A stretch of DNA of 64,000 nt, from positions 1 to 64,000 of the forward strand of contig NZ_CBVI010000024.1 in assembly GCF_000513195.1 (NCBI RefSeq), in the 5' to 3' direction. Shown here piece after piece: positions 44,192 through 52,240 of this stretch; positions within the stretch are counted from its first letter, which is position 1; each line of letters starts with the position of its first letter. Below the pieces are notes generated by a model. That model saw nothing but the letters and a program-made list of their open reading frames with translations, was not told the origin of the DNA and ran no database searches. This stretch comes from Bacteroides timonensis. GTDB lineage: Bacteria; Bacteroidota; Bacteroidia; Bacteroidales; Bacteroidaceae. Both the position numbers and the translations under genes were made by a program.

Positions 44192-44199
44192 CAAAGATA
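44192..44199 (-). promoter_or_regulatory. Putative -7 element of the RM operon
   Basis: On the minus strand this reads TATCTTTG, matching TAnnTTTG. It lies 21 nt upstream of the hsdR ATG, implying a very short leader. No TTG was found at the standard spacing. Confidence 0.5.
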
Positions 44200-44338
44200 A
44201 TTAAAAATCCTCAATTATCAGCCTTAGGACAACTATTCTATCAAATGTTGCATTTTTCTACCTCCACCCCATCTTTACCCAGAGCCAGAATATCAAAGCC
44301 TCAATCGCCCCTACAGCACCTTCTGAAAGGGGATAAGA

Positions 44339-44416
44339 AAAGGTAACGACTTTGGGGTAGGAAAGGTAACGAGTAAGGTATCCAAAGGTAACGACTGAGG
44401 GTGGCAAAGGTAACGA
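44339..44416. repeat. Four direct repeats of AAAGGTAACGA, iteron-like
   Basis: The word AAAGGTAACGA occurs at 44339, 44362, 44384 and 44406, spaced 23, 22 and 22 nt, with variable G-rich spacers. That is about two helical turns per repeat. It lies in the 529-nt gap between hsdR and the amidase-like gene. It may be an operator for a repeated DNA-binding protein. Confidence 0.8.
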
Positions 44417-44628
44417 CTTTCCCTAACACAGGTTTTGGGAAGGTTTCAAGGCAAGCGGAATATCGCCTTTTTGTAACGTTTTATCAACAATAAACGTATC
44501 ATAATCTTTGGCAGTTTATATTCAATAGCTGCATTGGCATGCAAAGATATAATAAAAGAACAAGACGGGGGAAATGATTCAAATATATAAAATAAATGAA
44601 ATGTATATCTCCCAACCAATAAAATACG

Positions 44629-44636
44629 TAATTTTG
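44629..44636 (+). promoter_or_regulatory. Putative -7 element of the amidase/golvesin gene
   Basis: TAATTTTG matches TAnnTTTG and lies 65 nt before the ATG at 44701. Confidence 0.45.
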
Positions 44637-44700
44637 TCCGCCTCTGGAGCACAAAATATCTTTTGTTGTTCCCAGATGGCAGAACTAAACCGTATTACGT

Positions 44701-47601
44701 ATGAAAAGAATTGTTTTATTACTTACCATAATTCTATATGGAAGCTCACTCTTTGCACAAGATATCGAGGCGAACGTGCAAGATCGTCTTCAATCTTTCT
44801 TCCGGGAATATACTACCACAACCGTAAATATAGGAACTTGCAAACTGGATAGTTTCCGCATCAATCACCAAAAGAAAAAGCTGTTCATCTATGCCGATGA
44901 AAAGTTTTCCTATCAGCCTTTTCGGCCGGAAACAGTGGATGCCATTTATCGACATCTGAAACAAATATTACCGGGTCCTGTGAACTACTACGATCTGACG
45001 GTAGTAACAAGCGGACAAACTATCGAAAACCTCATTCCAAACTTATATCGGAAAGGAAAGAAAGATAAGTCTCGCCTGTACAACGGACTGGAATACAAAG
45101 GTGAACCTTGGGTGACACGACTTTCCCATCCTTACAACGTCAGCCGGGGATTGGAAGGTAAGCATATAGCTTTATGGCAAAGCCACGGGAAGTATTTCAT
45201 CAACAAAACAGGCGAATGGGGTTGGCAACGCCCCCGATTGTTCTGCACCACAGAAGACCAGTTTACACAATCCTTTATCCTGCCTTATGTTATCCCAATG
45301 CTGGAGAATGCCGGTGCCAACGTATTTACCCCCCGCGAGCGGGATACACAAAAGCAGGAAGTCATTGTCGATAATGACGGAACGCAGAATTCCCTATACC
45401 TGGATGTGAAAAGTCGTAAAGCCAAATGGGAGCAAACAGGACTCCCCGGTTTTGCCTGGCGCAAACAGGTTTATCGGGACGGAGAGAACCCCTTCGTCAG
45501 TGGTACCGCACGTTTTGCCCCTACAGAAAAGAAAAAAGACAAAGCCTTTGCCGAGTGGATACCCGATATTCCGGAAACAGGAGAGTATGCTGTATACGTC
45601 TCTTATCAAACTTTGCCTAATAGCGTAAGTGATGCCAAATATATTGTTTTCCATAATGGAGGAACCACTGAGTTCAAAGTAAATCAGCAGATAGGTGGTG
45701 GTACATGGGTGTATCTCGGTACTTTTTCTTTTGATAAGGGAAAGAACGATTATGGCATGGTGGTACTTAGCAATGAAAGCAAACAGAAAGGTGTAGTCTG
45801 CGCTGATGCCGTACGCTTTGGTGGTGGAATGGGCAATATAGAACGCGGTGGAGAAACCAGTGGAATGCCTCGTTATCTGGAAGGTGCCCGTTATTCCGCC
45901 CAATGGGCCGGTATGCCTTATTCGGTTTATGGCGGGCGTGAAGGTAAAGATGACATGTCTGATGACATTAATGTACGTTCCAGAATGATTAACTATCTGT
46001 CCGGCGGCTCGATATTCAATCCCAAAGACAAAGGTTTAGGAGTACCTTTTGAACTCTCAATGGCATTGCACAGCGATGCGGGTGCCAGCAAAGAAGATAA
46101 AATCATAGGTACGCTCGGCATATATACCACCGATTTCAATAACGGAGTACTCGGAGCCGGAACAGACCGCTATGCCTCCCGAGACCTTTCCGACATTCTG
46201 CTTACCCAACTCCAGCGGGATATCCGTTCCAGTTATGCTACGGACTGGACTCGCCGCAGCATGTGGAACCGTAATTACAGTGAAACGCGACTGCCCGCCG
46301 TTCCTTCCACTATTGTCGAATTACTTTCGCACCAGAACTTTGCCGATATGCGCCTCGGACATGATCCCAACTTTAAATTCACCGTAGGACGCTCTATTTA
46401 TAAAGCCATTCTGCAATACCTTTGCGGCCAGCATGGCAAGGATTATGTGGTACAACCTCTTCCTATAAGTAACTTCGCAATTCGCTTCGGCAACAAAAAG
46501 AACACACTGGAACTTTCCTGGAATGGTGAAGAAGATCCGTTGGAACCAACTGCCAAACCGCGCGAATACATCGTATATACCCGCATCGGCCGTGGAGGCT
46601 TTGACAATGGCGTACGTGTCAATAGTCCCTCTTATACCGTAAAGATAGAACCCGGTATTGTCTATTCCTTTAAAGTAACCGCGGCCAACCGGGGTGGAGA
46701 AAGTTTCCCCTCCGAAATTCTTGCAGCTTATAAAGCAAAGAAAGAAAAAGGACGTGTGTTAATTGTCAATGGATTCGATCGCCTCAGTGGGCCAGCCGCC
46801 ATTGATACCCCCACTGAAGCCGGATTCGATTTAAGTAAAGATCCGGGTGTACCTTACTTATATGACATCTCACTTTGTGGTGCTCAAACAGAATTCTCCC
46901 GTAAACAGACCGGAAAGGAACTGGGACGCAGTGGTAGCGAATGGGAAGGAATGCGAATTGCCGGGAATAGCTTCGATTATCCGTTCATGCACGGAAAGGC
47001 GATACAGGCATCCGGAGATTATAGTTTTGTATCATGCAGTGATGAAGCCGTAGAAAGCGGACGTATTCCATTGGAAGCTTACGATATCGTAGACTATATC
47101 CTCGGACTGGAAAAAGAAGACCGCCAAAGCAATCCGGCAAGCAATGCATATTACAAAACCTTTTCCTCTGCCATGCAGCGAGCACTGACCGCTTATTGCC
47201 AATCCGGTGGAAATCTGCTTGTGAGCGGTTCCTATCTTGGCAGCGATATGAACGGTTCGCAGGGAGACCGGGATTTCACACAAAACATTCTGAAATATGC
47301 CTACGGACAATCCATCACCGATAATCGCTCAGGAAATATTAATGGTCTGGGACGTACATTCAGTATCCCCCGCCTACCCAATGAGTACGCTTATCCCGTA
47401 ACTGCTCCCGAATGTATTCTACCGATAGGTACCGCTTTCCCGGTACTCACCTATACTTCCGGAAATCAAAGTGCCGCCATTGCCTATCAGGGCAACTACC
47501 GTACCTTCGTTATGGGGTTCCCATTAGAGAGTATTGAACAGGAAACGGATCGCAACGCTGTCATGGCTTCTATCCTGCAATTCTTTCAAGCAAAAAAGTA
47601 G
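44701..47601 (+). CDS. Secreted amidase_3-like protein with golvesin/xanthan-lyase and FN3 domains
   Basis: A 966-residue protein with a signal peptide (LLLTIILYGSSLFA, cut near 19). A split amidase_3-like catalytic domain is suggested by WQSHGKYF (His), GANVFTPRERD, LHSDAG (His) and VELLSHQNF (Glu). Inserted near residues 220-380 is a golvesin/xanthan-lyase beta domain (GEYAVYVSYQTLPNS, GVVCADAVRFGGG). An FN3-like domain (YTVKIEPGIVYSFKVTAANRGG) and a C-terminal Rossmann-like part follow. Bacteroides annotations often read 'xanthan lyase', but the catalytic residues suggest a peptidoglycan amidase in the periplasm. Confidence 0.75.
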   Translation: MKRIVLLLTIILYGSSLFAQDIEANVQDRLQSFFREYTTTTVNIGTCKLDSFRINHQKKKLFIYADEKFSYQPFRPETVDAIYRHLKQILPGPVNYYDLTVVTSGQTIENLIPNLYRKGKKDKSRLYNGLEYKGEPWVTRLSHPYNVSRGLEGKHIALWQSHGKYFINKTGEWGWQRPRLFCTTEDQFTQSFILPYVIPMLENAGANVFTPRERDTQKQEVIVDNDGTQNSLYLDVKSRKAKWEQTGLPGFAWRKQVYRDGENPFVSGTARFAPTEKKKDKAFAEWIPDIPETGEYAVYVSYQTLPNSVSDAKYIVFHNGGTTEFKVNQQIGGGTWVYLGTFSFDKGKNDYGMVVLSNESKQKGVVCADAVRFGGGMGNIERGGETSGMPRYLEGARYSAQWAGMPYSVYGGREGKDDMSDDINVRSRMINYLSGGSIFNPKDKGLGVPFELSMALHSDAGASKEDKIIGTLGIYTTDFNNGVLGAGTDRYASRDLSDILLTQLQRDIRSSYATDWTRRSMWNRNYSETRLPAVPSTIVELLSHQNFADMRLGHDPNFKFTVGRSIYKAILQYLCGQHGKDYVVQPLPISNFAIRFGNKKNTLELSWNGEEDPLEPTAKPREYIVYTRIGRGGFDNGVRVNSPSYTVKIEPGIVYSFKVTAANRGGESFPSEILAAYKAKKEKGRVLIVNGFDRLSGPAAIDTPTEAGFDLSKDPGVPYLYDISLCGAQTEFSRKQTGKELGRSGSEWEGMRIAGNSFDYPFMHGKAIQASGDYSFVSCSDEAVESGRIPLEAYDIVDYILGLEKEDRQSNPASNAYYKTFSSAMQRALTAYCQSGGNLLVSGSYLGSDMNGSQGDRDFTQNILKYAYGQSITDNRSGNINGLGRTFSIPRLPNEYAYPVTAPECILPIGTAFPVLTYTSGNQSAAIAYQGNYRTFVMGFPLESIEQETDRNAVMASILQFFQAKK

Positions 47602-47631
47602 AAAACAATACGTCTAATTAAAAATAACGCT

Positions 47632-47639
47632 TATCTTTG
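47632..47639 (+). promoter_or_regulatory. Putative -7 element of the 47676 operon
   Basis: TATCTTTG, 37 nt before the ATG at 47676; it fits TAnnTTTG but has no clear -33 TTG. Confidence 0.5.
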
Positions 47640-47675
47640 CTCTCAGAGTATAAACCTTTAAAAATATAAAACACT

Positions 47676-47990
47676 ATGTATACTATACAAGCAAACCCCA
47701 GCGGTACCCGCAGCCTAGAAATATCCGAAGAGAACCTGGCAACCATTGAGAAATATGGACTTTTCCGTCATCTTATTGACAGTAATGGTATTGTAGACGA
47801 ATCTGTTTTGGAAAAACTGCGACTGAATATCCGCTCCCTCATCGCATCACAGGAAGAAGACAGCAAAGACTTGCTCGACCTCTGCATCGACGTGATATAC
47901 CATAACAACATGAAGGCCTTCGGATTACAGCAACTGATTAAGCTCTATCTGGAATGGTTTTCAAAGCAGGAACCCATAGAAGAGGAATAA
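47676..47990 (+). CDS. Conserved hypothetical protein
   Basis: A 104-residue acidic protein, mostly helical, with an N-terminal beta-strand pair (YTIQANPSGTRSLEIS). No catalytic motif or signal peptide is seen, and I do not recognise the family. It is followed after 4 nt by the TusA-like gene, so the two form a small operon that ends at a strong terminator. A role in sulfur transfer or protein interaction could be guessed from the neighbour only. Confidence 0.7.
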   Translation: MYTIQANPSGTRSLEISEENLATIEKYGLFRHLIDSNGIVDESVLEKLRLNIRSLIASQEEDSKDLLDLCIDVIYHNNMKAFGLQQLIKLYLEWFSKQEPIEEE

Positions 47991-47994
47991 TAAA

Positions 47995-48210
47995 ATGAAA
48001 ACAATCGACACGTGCGGTCAAAAACTTTACAGTCCTCTCATCCCGGCCGTCAAAGCCATGTGCGAAGCTACACTGGGTGAGAAACTGGAAATTATCATGA
48101 ATGATACTGCTGCCTTCAATGATTTAAAAGAATATCTGGCAGAACAACAAATCGGCTTTCGTGAGATTTACGATGGCGAACAAATGACGGTGCAATTCAC
48201 CAAAAGATAA
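47995..48210 (+). CDS. TusA/SirA-like small protein lacking the CPxP cysteine
   Basis: A 71-residue protein with the beta-alpha-beta-alpha-beta size of TusA-like sulfur carriers (TIDTCGQKLYSPLIPAVKAM, then a VQF end strand). In true TusA the conserved motif is GxxCPxP. Here the residues after Gly are QKLYSP, so the catalytic Cys position is not filled; the only nearby Cys precedes the Gly. It may be a non-catalytic member or use that Cys. It overlaps no gene and ends before the terminator at 48267. Confidence 0.6.
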   Translation: MKTIDTCGQKLYSPLIPAVKAMCEATLGEKLEIIMNDTAAFNDLKEYLAEQQIGFREIYDGEQMTVQFTKR

Positions 48211-48266
48211 ATTGTGCAGTAAATAGCAAATCATCATTCATGATCGTATCCGGAAAATAAGAAATA

Positions 48267-48317
48267 AAAAACGAATCCTGTTTCAGCATAAGAAAGCTTC
48301 TAACAGGATTCGTTTTT
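48267..48317. terminator. Bidirectional intrinsic terminator
   Basis: AAAAACGAATCCTGTT at 48267-48282 pairs perfectly with 48302-48317 across a 19-nt loop, with T-runs on both strands. It lies between the TusA-like gene and the convergent histidine kinase. Confidence 0.9.
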
Positions 48318-48334
48318 ATATTATTTTCTCTCAT

Positions 48335-49519
48335 TTAATTATATTCCCGATTCATAATCAAGGGTACTACAAACCAAAATGTAGAACCTTTATTGACCTC
48401 AGATTCCAAACCTGCCCTACCTCCCAAATTTTGAATAATAGTTTGTGAAAGTGTCAACCCCAGACCTGTTCCCGGTACTTCCCGATCCAACTTTTTAAAA
48501 CTGGAAAATATCTCTTGCTGTTCTTCTTTCGGTATCCCAATTCCGGTATCAGACACATAAAAATGAACCTCATCCGTTCCCTCCATACGGCAACTAAAGC
48601 GTATCTCACCTGATTTGGTAAACTTGATCGCATTATGAATCAGGTTTGCCATCACCTGAATGATGCGTTGGCGTTCAGAATACATGATAATAGGTTGCAC
48701 AGAGTCTTCACAAATCAAATCAACTGAAGGATTATTGAATAGTTTCACCTTAAACATACCTTCCAGTTCTCTTAACAAGTCATTGGCATCAAACTCAGAA
48801 TACTCAAAATTCAGAGTTCCGGCTTCTATCTGCGAAAGATCAAAGATATCATTTATCAAACGTAACAAACGTTCATTGTTCTCTGAAATAATATCCATAT
48901 ACATTTTCTTTTCCTCTTCATCAGAAGCAGTAGCTATCAATCCCGAAAAACCAACAATCGCATTCAGTGGTGTACGGACTTCATGACTTATATTCGCAAT
49001 AAAAGTGGATTTCAATCTCTCTGCAGATATCGAATTCTTTCTCTCAATATTCAGCAACCTTTGAACATTCTGTAGTTCCGTCACATCATAAACCGTCAAT
49101 ACCATATGATCTTCCCCGTCAATAACAACATAAGCACCCGATACTGAAACATCACAAGGAATCACTTTGTCTTCTTTGTCATTCAGAAGATTCATAGAAG
49201 CATTTACTTTTTGGAAACTCTCTTTCTTATGAAAAGCTCTTCCAATAGCCGCGCGGATACCACAAAGTTTACACTGCTGATGCATACCACATTCGCCGGC
49301 TTCGGCAGCATTCCGGCAATGCAACAGGTCACCGACCTTTTGTGTCATACCAACCTCAGGAGCAGGAAGCTTATTCAAGGAATAGTAATTGGTATCGCAG
49401 ACTATAAAATCTTTATCAATCAGTAAAAAATAAGCATTGATATTCTGCAAAATCATAGTTGTCTGATCGAGTTTGCGTTGTATCACATCTTTTGATTCTT
49501 CATACGGAGGTATTTCCAT
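48335..49519 (-). CDS. PAS-domain sensor histidine kinase
   Basis: A 394-residue soluble kinase without membrane helices. Residues 15-155 form a PAS sensor with a Cys cluster C-x8-C-x5-C-x2-C (from HCRN to CKLCG, residues 70-90). The HisKA segment has the phospho-acceptor His in ANISHEVRTPLN near 180. The HATPase domain shows NLIHNAIKFTKSG, DTGIGIPKEEQ and GTGLGLTLSQ. It autophosphorylates in response to an unknown cytosolic signal. No response regulator lies beside it, so it is an orphan kinase in this window. Confidence 0.9.
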   Translation of the reverse strand: MEIPPYEESKDVIQRKLDQTTMILQNINAYFLLIDKDFIVCDTNYYSLNKLPAPEVGMTQKVGDLLHCRNAAEAGECGMHQQCKLCGIRAAIGRAFHKKESFQKVNASMNLLNDKEDKVIPCDVSVSGAYVVIDGEDHMVLTVYDVTELQNVQRLLNIERKNSISAERLKSTFIANISHEVRTPLNAIVGFSGLIATASDEEEKKMYMDIISENNERLLRLINDIFDLSQIEAGTLNFEYSEFDANDLLRELEGMFKVKLFNNPSVDLICEDSVQPIIMYSERQRIIQVMANLIHNAIKFTKSGEIRFSCRMEGTDEVHFYVSDTGIGIPKEEQQEIFSSFKKLDREVPGTGLGLTLSQTIIQNLGGRAGLESEVNKGSTFWFVVPLIMNREYN

Positions 49520-49740
49520 AATATATAGATTGATTTATATTTTATTTGTGCCATCGGCGTACAAAAGTATAAAATATAAAGATAAAACAGACGATTCTCT
49601 GATATTTTTGTTAGCGCTCATCTTACAAGGCGGATTTCGTCGTCTCACGAAGCCGTTTTACCTCGGACTTGGGGACGAACCGCAAGCATCGTCAACAGGA
49701 ATTTAACTATGCATTTTCTGGCTGAACTTCATTTTATGCG

Positions 49741-49748
49741 TATCTTTG
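49741..49748 (+). promoter_or_regulatory. -7 element immediately upstream of ygiQ
   Basis: TATCTTTG ends 4 nt before the ATG at 49753. The nearest -33-like word at 20 nt spacing is CTG (49718-49720). Transcription would start near the start codon, giving a leaderless or nearly leaderless mRNA. Confidence 0.5.
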
Positions 49749-49752
49749 CGGC

Positions 49753-51570
49753 ATGAAAGAATATCGACTGACTGATTGGTTGCCCACAACGAAAAAAGAA
49801 GTGGAGTTGCGCGGATGGGACGAACTGGACGTTATCCTGTTCAGTGGTGACGCTTATGTAGACCACCCTTCTTTCGGGGCTGCTGTTATCGGACGTATCC
49901 TCGAAGCAGAGGGTTTGCGCGTGGCGATTATACCTCAACCCAATTGGCGGGATGACTTACGCGACTTCAAGAAGTTAGGACGTCCCCGCCTGTTCTTTGG
50001 TATCAGTCCCGGATGTATGGACTCTATGGTAAACAAATACACTGCCAACAAGCGTTTACGTAGTGACGATGCCTATACACCGGATGCACGTCCGGATATG
50101 CGTCCGGATTACCCTTCAATTGTTTACACTCAAATTCTGAAGAAATTATATCCCGACGTTCCCGTCGTATTGGGAGGTATCGAAGCAAGCATGCGCCGCG
50201 TGACGCATTATGATTATTGGCAGGATAAGCTTATGAAAAGCATTCTCATAGAAAGCGGGGCCGACTTGCTGATTTACGGAATGGGAGAAAAACCTGTGGT
50301 GGAACTGATAAGAAGATTCAATGATAAGCGGTTATCACTAAATACCATTCCGCAAATTGCTTACCTATGCAAGACAACGGACTTCATCAGTGAAGAAGGA
50401 GATATCCGTCTCTTTTCTCATGCTGAATGTCTGAAAGACAAGAAGAAGCAGGCTGCCAATTTCCGCCACATTGAAGAAGAGAGTAATAAATATACAGCTT
50501 CCCGTATTACACAGGAAGTGGATAACATGACTGTTGTTGTCAATCCTCCTTACCCACCCCTGACGGAAGCTGAACTCGACCGTTCGTACGATTTGCCCTA
50601 CACCCGTCTGCCTCATCCCAAATACAAAGACAAGCGAATTCCGGCATACGATATGATTAAGTTTTCGGTGAATATCCATCGTGGGTGTTTCGGTGGTTGT
50701 GCATTCTGCACGATCTCGGCACATCAGGGAAAGTTTATTGTAAGCCGCAGTAAAGAAAGCATTCTTAAAGAAGTAAAGGCACTCATGGAGCTTCCCGACT
50801 TTAAAGGATACCTGAGTGACCTTGGCGGTCCATCCGCCAATATGTACCGGATGAAAGGGAGGGATGAGAACATTTGCAAGAAGTGCAAGCGCCCCTCATG
50901 TATCCTTCCTAAAGTTTGTCCGAACCTGAATACCGACCATCGTCCTTTACTGGATATTTATCATGCGGTAGACACTCTACCCGGCATCAAAAAGAGTTTC
51001 ATCGGCAGTGGTGTACGCTACGACTTGCTCTTGCACCAAAGCAAAGATCCGGCAACTAATAAAAGCACGAGTGAATATACCCGCGAGTTAATAGCCCGCC
51101 ACGTAAGCGGTCGCCTTAAAGTGGCTCCGGAACATACCAGTGACCGGGTATTGAGTATCATGCGCAAGCCCTCGTTCGGCCAGTTCCAGGAATTCAAGAA
51201 GATATTCGATCGTATCAACCGCGAAGAAGGATTGCGACAACAGCTGATTCCTTATTTCATTTCCAGTCATCCCGGCTGCAAGGAAGAGGACATGGCAGAA
51301 CTGGCTGTTATCACCAAACGCCTTGATTTTCATCTGGAACAGGTGCAAGACTTTACCCCCACCCCCATGACCGTAGCCACTGAAGCCTGGTATACCGGCT
51401 ATCATCCATACACATTGGAGCCTGTATTCAGTGCCAAAACGCCACGTGAAAAGCTGGCGCAGCGTCAGTTTTTCTTCTGGTATAAACCGGAAGAACGAAA
51501 GAACATCATCAACGAACTGCGCCGTATCGGACGGATGGATTTGATAGACAAATTATATGGAAAACGATAA
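49753..51570 (+). CDS. ygiQ: YgiQ family radical SAM protein
   Basis: A 605-residue protein with the YgiQ N-terminal domain (DVILFSGDAYVDHPSFGAAVIGR near residues 26-49) and a radical-SAM core whose CFGGCAFC motif (C-x3-C-x2-C) near residue 315 binds the 4Fe-4S cluster. A second Cys set, ICKKCKRPSCILPKVC near 380, is family-typical. The reaction of YgiQ proteins is not established. The start is supported by the family N-terminus, although it lies unusually close to the promoter element. Confidence 0.92.
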   Translation: MKEYRLTDWLPTTKKEVELRGWDELDVILFSGDAYVDHPSFGAAVIGRILEAEGLRVAIIPQPNWRDDLRDFKKLGRPRLFFGISPGCMDSMVNKYTANKRLRSDDAYTPDARPDMRPDYPSIVYTQILKKLYPDVPVVLGGIEASMRRVTHYDYWQDKLMKSILIESGADLLIYGMGEKPVVELIRRFNDKRLSLNTIPQIAYLCKTTDFISEEGDIRLFSHAECLKDKKKQAANFRHIEEESNKYTASRITQEVDNMTVVVNPPYPPLTEAELDRSYDLPYTRLPHPKYKDKRIPAYDMIKFSVNIHRGCFGGCAFCTISAHQGKFIVSRSKESILKEVKALMELPDFKGYLSDLGGPSANMYRMKGRDENICKKCKRPSCILPKVCPNLNTDHRPLLDIYHAVDTLPGIKKSFIGSGVRYDLLLHQSKDPATNKSTSEYTRELIARHVSGRLKVAPEHTSDRVLSIMRKPSFGQFQEFKKIFDRINREEGLRQQLIPYFISSHPGCKEEDMAELAVITKRLDFHLEQVQDFTPTPMTVATEAWYTGYHPYTLEPVFSAKTPREKLAQRQFFFWYKPEERKNIINELRRIGRMDLIDKLYGKR

Positions 51571-51584
51571 ATATTAATCTACCA

Positions 51585-52229
51585 ATGATGAAACGACTCT
51601 TTATTCTCTTCACTCTCTTTTTGAGTTATGCAAGCACAACCTTGCAAGCACAAGACTACCTGCCGCAAAACTTCAGTATCTCACTGGGTGGCGGACTAAC
51701 ATTGCCGCGCGTAGAAGGAAACCGTAATGACTTTTTCAGTAAAAATGGCGACCGTGCGGGATACAACCTGATGACAGAAGGACGCTACTACTTCATGCCC
51801 AACTTTGCCCTAGGGCTTCAGTATGATTACTTACGGGTAGCTCGTCTGCCGGATAAAATGCACCTCCATTATATACATCCCAATATAACTTACCGTTACT
51901 TGTGGAGCGAGGGAAACCAAGGGGTGTTTCTTTCATTCGGCATAGGCTACATGAACTATCAGGAACGTACTTACCAACGAGGTGAACGGAATGGAATGTC
52001 TTTTCAGAGAGGGTATTGCGGACTGTCATTCGGCATGGGTTACGAATTCTACATTACCAAGAAATTATCAGGAGTGTTTCGTGCAGATATACTCACAGCC
52101 GACTGGTTTGCAAACCCCGACGCACGGCTTTCCAATCCATACGATTATGATGACGGAATAGACCATAGTTGGTTTAAAAACAATGTTACATTCTTTAATC
52201 TGGGATTTGCGATACAATTTGGACGATAG
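51585..52229 (+). CDS. Outer-membrane beta-barrel protein
   Basis: A 214-residue protein with a signal peptide (LFILFTLFLSYASTTLQA, cut near 22). Alternating beta strands rich in Gly and aromatics follow and end in FAIQFGR, typical of porin-family or PorT-like eight-stranded barrels of Bacteroidetes. Its start is 15 nt after ygiQ, so it may share that transcript, though a functional link is unlikely. Location: outer membrane. No ligand or role can be assigned. Confidence 0.8.
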   Translation: MMKRLFILFTLFLSYASTTLQAQDYLPQNFSISLGGGLTLPRVEGNRNDFFSKNGDRAGYNLMTEGRYYFMPNFALGLQYDYLRVARLPDKMHLHYIHPNITYRYLWSEGNQGVFLSFGIGYMNYQERTYQRGERNGMSFQRGYCGLSFGMGYEFYITKKLSGVFRADILTADWFANPDARLSNPYDYDDGIDHSWFKNNVTFFNLGFAIQFGR

Positions 52230-52240
52230 CTATCAGAAAA

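Noticed and set aside
44339-44416. Possible CRISPR or plasmid origin
   Set aside because: Only four 11-bp repeats, with spacers of about 11 bp and no Rep gene beside them; kept as iteron-like operator repeats only.
49600-49700. Possible small RNA or tRNA in a GC-richer patch before ygiQ
   Set aside because: No cloverleaf, no strong stem with T-run and no promoter close by.
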